The translations under genes and the position numbers were made by a program. The notes beneath the pieces are model-generated. The model made no database searches and was not told the origin of the DNA. It worked only from the letters and a program-made list of their open reading frames with translations. This document shows positions 58,464-64,000 of a DNA stretch of 64,000 bases, piece after piece. How positions within the stretch are numbered: position 1 is the first letter of the stretch; each line of letters opens with the position of its first letter. This DNA comes from Neocallimastix lanati (nom. inval.). Taxonomy: Eukaryota; Neocallimastigomycota; Neocallimastigomycetes; Neocallimastigales; Neocallimastigaceae. The stretch covers positions 850,001-914,000 of the forward strand of contig JACVTC010000003.1 of the NCBI GenBank assembly GCA_016946835.1, read 5' to 3'.

Positions 58464-58536
58464 TTTTTCATCCAAATATTTTAATATTTGGATGAAAAAA
58501 TCTATTTTATATTATATAATATAAAATAAAATAGAT
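58464..58536. repeat. two adjacent palindromes
   Basis: TTTTTCATCCAAATATT (58464-58480) and its exact reverse complement (58483-58499) are separated by two bases. They are followed at once by a second, near-perfect palindrome at 58500-58536, ATCTATTTTATATTA and its partner ending AAAATAGAT. Confidence 0.9.
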
Positions 58537-61011
58537 TTTATTTTAATATTAAAATATTTTAATATAATAAGGTGATTTTTTTTTTCATTAATTATTATTA
58601 TTATTATTATTATTAATCGGTGGTTATGATACTTTTAGTAATTAGCAGATTTGTGTTCAAATAATATTTTTAATTTGTTATATACTATTTATTATTTACT
58701 ATTAATGATTATTTATTATTGTATATATTATTATAACATTTAACTATTTATTATTATTATTTATTTATTTATTATATTATTTAGTATTTATTATTATATA
58801 TATTATTATATTATATATTTATGGCTTATTATTTATTATTTATTACATGCTATATGTAATATATTATTTAGTCCGTTATTATAATTCTATTAATTATATG
58901 TATTGATAATACTATTAATAATATTACTATTCTATTTAATTTTTAATTAAGGTTAATTTCATTTTTTTAATAATAAAATATAAAAAAAAATAAAATTAAT
59001 TTGAAAAGAATTTATTCCATCATTCATCAAAATTAATTAAAAATAAAAAATGAAATATAGTCTTATTTTTATATTAATTTATTAATCTTATTATTTATTA
59101 TAGTATACATATATACAGTTTAAGTGAAATTTGATTATTTTATTTTAATATAATATATGATATAATATATTATAATTTAATTTAAATAATACAAAATAAA
59201 AAGAGATTTTAACTATTTTTTTTACAAAAAATAACCATTGGCATGGTAAAAATTATTATAAAAATAATATGATTGGATTAGAATTTTATTGAATTTAATT
59301 TATAATTTAATTTTAATAAAATAGAATGAATAAAAAAAAATTTGAAAAATCTAATTTTTAAATTCTTAAAAAAATTTTTTTTTTAATCTTAATATAAATA
59401 TATAGATCTCTCTTTTTAATTATTTAATTATTTTTTAAATATATATATATATTATAATATATTATATAATATTATATTTGTTTTTATGTAATTATTAATA
59501 CAATAGAAGTTTAAGCCTTTCTTTTTTTTTTTTTTTAGCATAATACAGGACATGATTGTTTACACTAAGAGGTAAAGAAAATAATAAATAATAATAAATA
59601 AAAACTATAATAAAAATTTTAAAACAAAAGAAATAATAAATAATTGAATATAAATAATAAATAGAAAATACAATAAAAAAATTTAAAATAAAAACAATAA
59701 TAAATGTAAATAAATAAATATATTTAGAGTAAATATTCTTTGAAAAATAGTGATCAAGTACGCCTAGGTTCAAGTTCTCTTGTTGGGAGAAGTTTTATTT
59801 AGTTGTTATTTAATTATAAATTTTTATTTATTTATTATTTAAAAATAATTATAAAATTAATACATGTATTTAATTATTATCTCGAAAGTATAAAATAATT
59901 ATAAAGTAAATTTGGCATAAAACTGTGTAAAGAATAATTATTAAGAATTATTCTTGCTTTTATATTTGTAATTCATAATAAACTATTTAATTAATTAAAT
60001 TCTTTTAGAATAACTATTAAGTTATTTAAAGTATTTAATATAAAGTATAAAATAAAATATAAAATATAAAATAATAATAAAAATATAAATTTATTATAAT
60101 TAATAAAATATAAATTATTAATATAAAATAATAATTATTAAAAATAATTAAAAATATAATAAAATAAAATATCATTATAAAAATAATAAAAATAATAAAA
60201 AAAAATTTATAAATTATTTCAATTTTAACATAACATAAAAATAAATATTTAAATTGTTTTATTCATTTATTAAACAAAAAAATTATTCATTAATTTATAA
60301 ATAAAAATTAAAATTTTATAATTAAATAATATATTAATTAAATTATAAAGATAATATATTATATAAAACATAAACAAAAACTTTAATAAATATTAAAAAA
60401 TTATTTATAGATGAAAAAATAAATATAATAAATATTTATGCTTAAGAAAAATCAAACATAAATTTATAATTGTGGCTGATATTAAGATCAAATGTTAAAT
60501 ATGAAATCACACTACAACATAAAACTATGAAAAACATTAGTATTTATTTTATTTATTTATATTATACTAACTTTTTATTAGTTTGTAAAATTTTTAATTT
60601 TATCACTATAATAAAAAGTATTTTTTAATTATATTATTAATAGTACTGTAAAAAAAGCTAAAAAGAGTTATTAGCAAATAAAATATTAAAATAAAAGTTT
60701 TATAATAAAAGAAAAATTTAAAAAAAAAAAAAAAATAGAAATTTAATTAAAAAAAATTTTAAATTCAAGAAATAATATAACTACAATTATATTCATATTA
60801 TATATAAATATTATTTAAATAAATAATAAATATATATAAATATTATCTTAATAAATAATAAATATATATTTATTATTAAAAACTTTAAAATATATTTTTT
60901 TTTGTTGTATTTCATATAATTAGAAGTAAATTCATAAAATAATAGAAATTATGCAAAAAAAAAAAAAATTATTTAATATTTTATGCACTAGTAATTATAT
61001 AGTCTAGCAAC
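58537..61011. other. AT-rich gene-free region
   Basis: About 2.5 kb of low-complexity AT sequence with TTATT-type repeats (58680-58800) and A-rich strips (60040-60200). At 59535-59800 two slightly GC-richer pieces (AATACAGGACATGATTG; CTAGGTTCAAGTTCTCTTGT) flank an (AATA)n tract. The second contains a B-box-like GGTTCAAGTTC but lacks a foldable tRNA around it. Confidence 0.4.
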
Positions 61012-61150
61012 AGAAATAATTACCATGGTGAGAGAACAACCAAATTTATTTTCAGAGAAAAACACCCATATAAATTCAGGAGGTAGTTGCGGGGTCAATC
61101 ATATAATCCTAAGTTCTAACCACTATGATAAAACCTGGAAAGACTTTGCT
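61012..61150 (-). repeat. possible tRNA-derived SINE fragment
   Basis: On the minus strand a GC-richer block starts near 61150 and contains TATCATAGTGGTTAGAAC, close to the D-arm/A-box of eukaryotic tRNAs (TAGCTCAGTGGTTAGAGC). It is followed by an anticodon-arm-like stretch and GACCCCGCAACTACCTCC, where the T-arm should be. A convincing B-box and acceptor stem are missing, so it is not a tRNA gene. No second copy is in the window to prove it is a repeat. Confidence 0.35.
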
Positions 61151-61197
61151 TTAATTAAAAGTGCTGATTAATATAAATCAAAATTTATAATAGATAT

Positions 61198-61229
<32 letters not shown>

Positions 61230-61489
61230 GTTATTATTATTGTAATTATTTTGAAATATTTTGACTATTACTAATATAAAAAAAAGTTTATTATAAAAAA
61301 ACCCCAAAAGTTTCATTTCATAGATATTATAGTCAATGTATGTTCATGTAAATTAATAAAAAAATTATATATTTTTTATTTTTTTTTGCTGTTGATTTTT
61401 ATAAAAATTTATCGAAAACAAATCTTTATATAAAGTTAAATAATAATTTATCAAAAACTAATAATTAATAGAATAATTAAAATTATAAT

Positions 61490-61605
61490 AAATATTAAAT
61501 ATTAAATATTAAATATTAAATATTAAATATTAAATATTAAATAATAAATAATAAATATTAAATAATAAATATTAAATATTAAATATTAAATATTAAATAT
61601 TATAT
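61490..61605. repeat. (ATTAAAT)n heptamer minisatellite
   Basis: Tandem TATTAAA units, some with TAATAAA, cover about 115 bases. The period is seven, as in the TTATTTA arrays elsewhere in the window. Confidence 0.85.
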
Positions 61606-64000
61606 AATAAATAATAATAATAATTTTAAATAATTAAAAATTATAAATTAAAATTATATCCCCAATTTTTTTTTATTCTTTTATTTTCTATTTTTAAATA
61701 ATTAATTTAGGTATGAAATTTTTATTTTTACTTAATGATTAAATAGAAAAAAATAATATAAAATATTTATTTATTTATTTATTTATTTATTATTTTTAAT
61801 CATTAAGTATCTAAAATATATGCATGTATATACAATTATACATGTATATTATATTATTTAACTAAAATATATTTAAATATGTAAATATATTAATATTATT
61901 TAATTAAATGTATTTTAATTTATAACATTTAATTTATATTATATATATTATTTATATATTATATATAATATATAATATATAATATATAATATAATATTTA
62001 AATATTCATTTTTATTTAATTATTAATTTTTTTTTTAATTTAGATTTTTTTTTACTTTATATATTATATTATGATTTTAAGTAATAAAGTAAAAAAATCA
62101 AAATCAATAAAAAAAGTTTTTGTATACATAATAATTTATTGAATATTAAATTTAGTTTAAATTAAATATCATTGGAATTTCCTTTTTTTAATATGAGTCA
62201 TGATCTAAAAATTTTTAAAGGATTTTTTTTGTATGATGATATGATGATGATGATAATGATTGATGATTGATGATTTTTCAGTTCTTTTTTTTTTTGATCT
62301 AAATAATATATAAATTATATTAAAACAATATATTATTTATTATTAAATTAATAAAAAATACAAAGAATAAATAAACTATATTTTAAATGTGGTTTTTAAT
62401 AAAATAAATAATAACTATTATTAATATTAAAGTCATACAATTTTTTGGTAATCATTAATATTTCAAAAAAAAGAAATTGGATTCATTTTGAAAAGTTATA
62501 TTTCTCCAAGTGGCGCATAATATTAGATGCATTCGCCATGAATAAAAAACAAAGATTAAAAAATTTATTTATTTATTTTATTTATTTATTTATTTTTTTT
62601 GAAAATGCAACTTTCAAATAACACGCCACATATAAAATTTGGTGCTTTTTCAAAAAAAAAACTTTAAATTATAAAACTTAACTTTTATAAATGTATTTAT
62701 ATTTTTTTTTAAATTAAATATTTCTAACCTTTTACTTAGAGATCTATATTTTTATTAATTTTTTTTAATTATTATATTATTATATATATATGTATAAAAT
62801 AATTTCATATATATCTTTATATTTTTGCTATATTTCATTATATTATTTTTTTAATAGTATTGTGTTTTATTTTAATTACTATTTATTTTTTTAAATTAAT
62901 AAATTTTAGTCTTTTATTTTATTTTATTTTATTTTGTTAATGTTTCACATTTTATTATTTTATTTATTTTAATACATTGAATTATTATTATTAAAATTTA
63001 CTATTTTGTCATATTTTTAATTAATATATTATATATATCATTACACCTGACTGTTTTACTTCATTTTTATTAATTTATTTTGCTTTATCTATATATTTTT
63101 TTATTTTTACTTCGCTATTTATTTTATTTATTTATTCTTATTTTTTTTATTTTTTTTATTTTTTTTGATACTTTACATTTTTATTATACTTTATTATTAT
63201 TATTTAATCTACTTAATTCTTTACCCGAAAATTTTTGTTTTTGTAATATCTCTCTAATTATTTATTCAATTTTTATTAGTTCTTTACATGTTTTATTATA
63301 TTTTACTATTTATATTATTTTATTTTTATTAATACTTTTACACATTCATTATTTTATTTTATTTTATTTTATTACATTATATTTTTTTTGTTAATCTTTT
63401 TACATTCTTACTTTATATAATTATTTAATTCTTGATTATTATCTTATTTGTATTAGGCTGCTACTTTTTGATTTTATTTTTATTAATGCATTACATATTA
63501 TTCTTCACTATTATATATTAATATATTATTTTTCTATAAATGTTGTATATGTTTTATCCTTTTTTATTTTATTTCGGTAGTTTTATTTTATTAATAGCTT
63601 ATATTATTATTTTACTTTACTAACACTTCACATTTTTTATTTTACTCCATTATTTATTTTGTGTATTTTTTTCATTAATATTTTTCATTTTCATTATATC
63701 CCTTCCATTTATTATTATTATTATTATTATTCAATCTATACAAATAATAAACATACCTTATTAATCTTAACTGTTTTTATTAATACAATGCCTATTTTAT
63801 TATATATTATTTATACAAATATTTTTATTTTCTATTATACTTTAATATTTTAATTTATATATTTTATTATACTAATTGTTTTTACTAATATATATTTTAA
63901 TTTATTTTACTAATATTTTCCATTTTTATTAATACTCTTTTATTGTTTATATTTATTTGTTATTTATACTTTACATTTTTATTACACTTCACTATTATAT
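61606..64000. other. AT-rich spacer to the window end
   Basis: Low-complexity T-rich sequence. A small GC-richer patch at 62495-62645 (AAGTGGCGCATAAT, TGCATTCGCCATG, AACACGCCACATATAAAATT) shares GCCACAT and GTGGCG words with the LTRs at 10290 and 51820 and may be an LTR fragment. The open frames at 63080-63394 and 63659-63853 are made of Phe, Leu, Ile and Tyr from T-rich repeats and are not supported as genes. Confidence 0.4.

Noticed and set aside
59535-59800. Possible split tRNA gene (B-box-like GGTTCAAGTTC after an AT-rich insert)
   Set aside because: The T-arm stem does not pair and no matching acceptor or anticodon stem is present.
63080-63853. Small open frames encoding Phe/Leu/Ile/Tyr-rich peptides near the right edge
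   Set aside because: They are produced by TTT, TTA, TAT and ATT repeats; similar frames appear in all T-rich spacers of the window.

Overview
The window is extremely A+T-rich eukaryotic DNA. Genes are few and far apart. Short GT-AG introns interrupt some of them, long homopolymer and AT-microsatellite tracts fill the spacers, and the proteins carry many Asn repeats. The mix is an intron-containing fused NUP98-NUP96 gene, an LSM7 gene, a U-box/VWA/Hint protein, ankyrin-repeat remnants, a DHA2 drug transporter and an intronless, bacterial-type PLP beta-eliminating lyase. It fits an anaerobic gut fungus (Neocallimastigomycota) best. That placement is an inference; an AT-rich amoebozoan is the main alternative.

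Layout. 1-800 holds the 3' exons of an unrecognised gene. 1378-8253 is one five-exon gene for the NUP98-NUP96 precursor, with FG repeats, a GLEBS motif, an autoproteolytic domain and the Nup96 helical domain. 8930-9900 holds unidentified coding remnants. 10143-15464 is a young Ty1/copia element with apparently identical 256-bp LTRs, a 5-bp target duplication and a primer site matching the anticodon arm of tRNA-Lys(CUU). 16489-17300 (minus) is LSM7 in at least four exons. 18803-20658 (minus) holds two decayed ketopantoate-reductase-like genes in tandem. 21363-22395 has a SINE-like repeat and more decayed coding sequence. 23565-26147 (minus) is the U-box/VWA/Hint gene. 27849-29628 is a large inverted-repeat element whose right arm carries a SINE-like insertion with a 12-bp target duplication. 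30655-33130 holds coding and LINE-like remnants. 34093-35916 (minus) is the MFS transporter. 36000-47590 is mostly simple sequence with two SINE-like copies, a 477-bp tandem duplication and an ankyrin pseudogene. 47590-51961 is an old copia relic plus a reverse-oriented solo LTR related to the LTR of the young element. 55383-56831 is the PLP lyase. The rest is AT-rich spacer with a poly(A)-tailed retrocopy at 57687-58044 and small repeats.

The genes do not form a pathway or cluster. NUP98-NUP96 and LSM7 are housekeeping genes (nuclear pore; mRNA decay and U6 snRNA). The lyase and transporter look like accessory metabolic and efflux functions. I see no multi-gene novel system. The most interesting points are the lyase, which carries tyrosine phenol-lyase rather than tryptophanase specificity residues plus an altered PLP pocket; the copia primer site; and the layered small retroelements.
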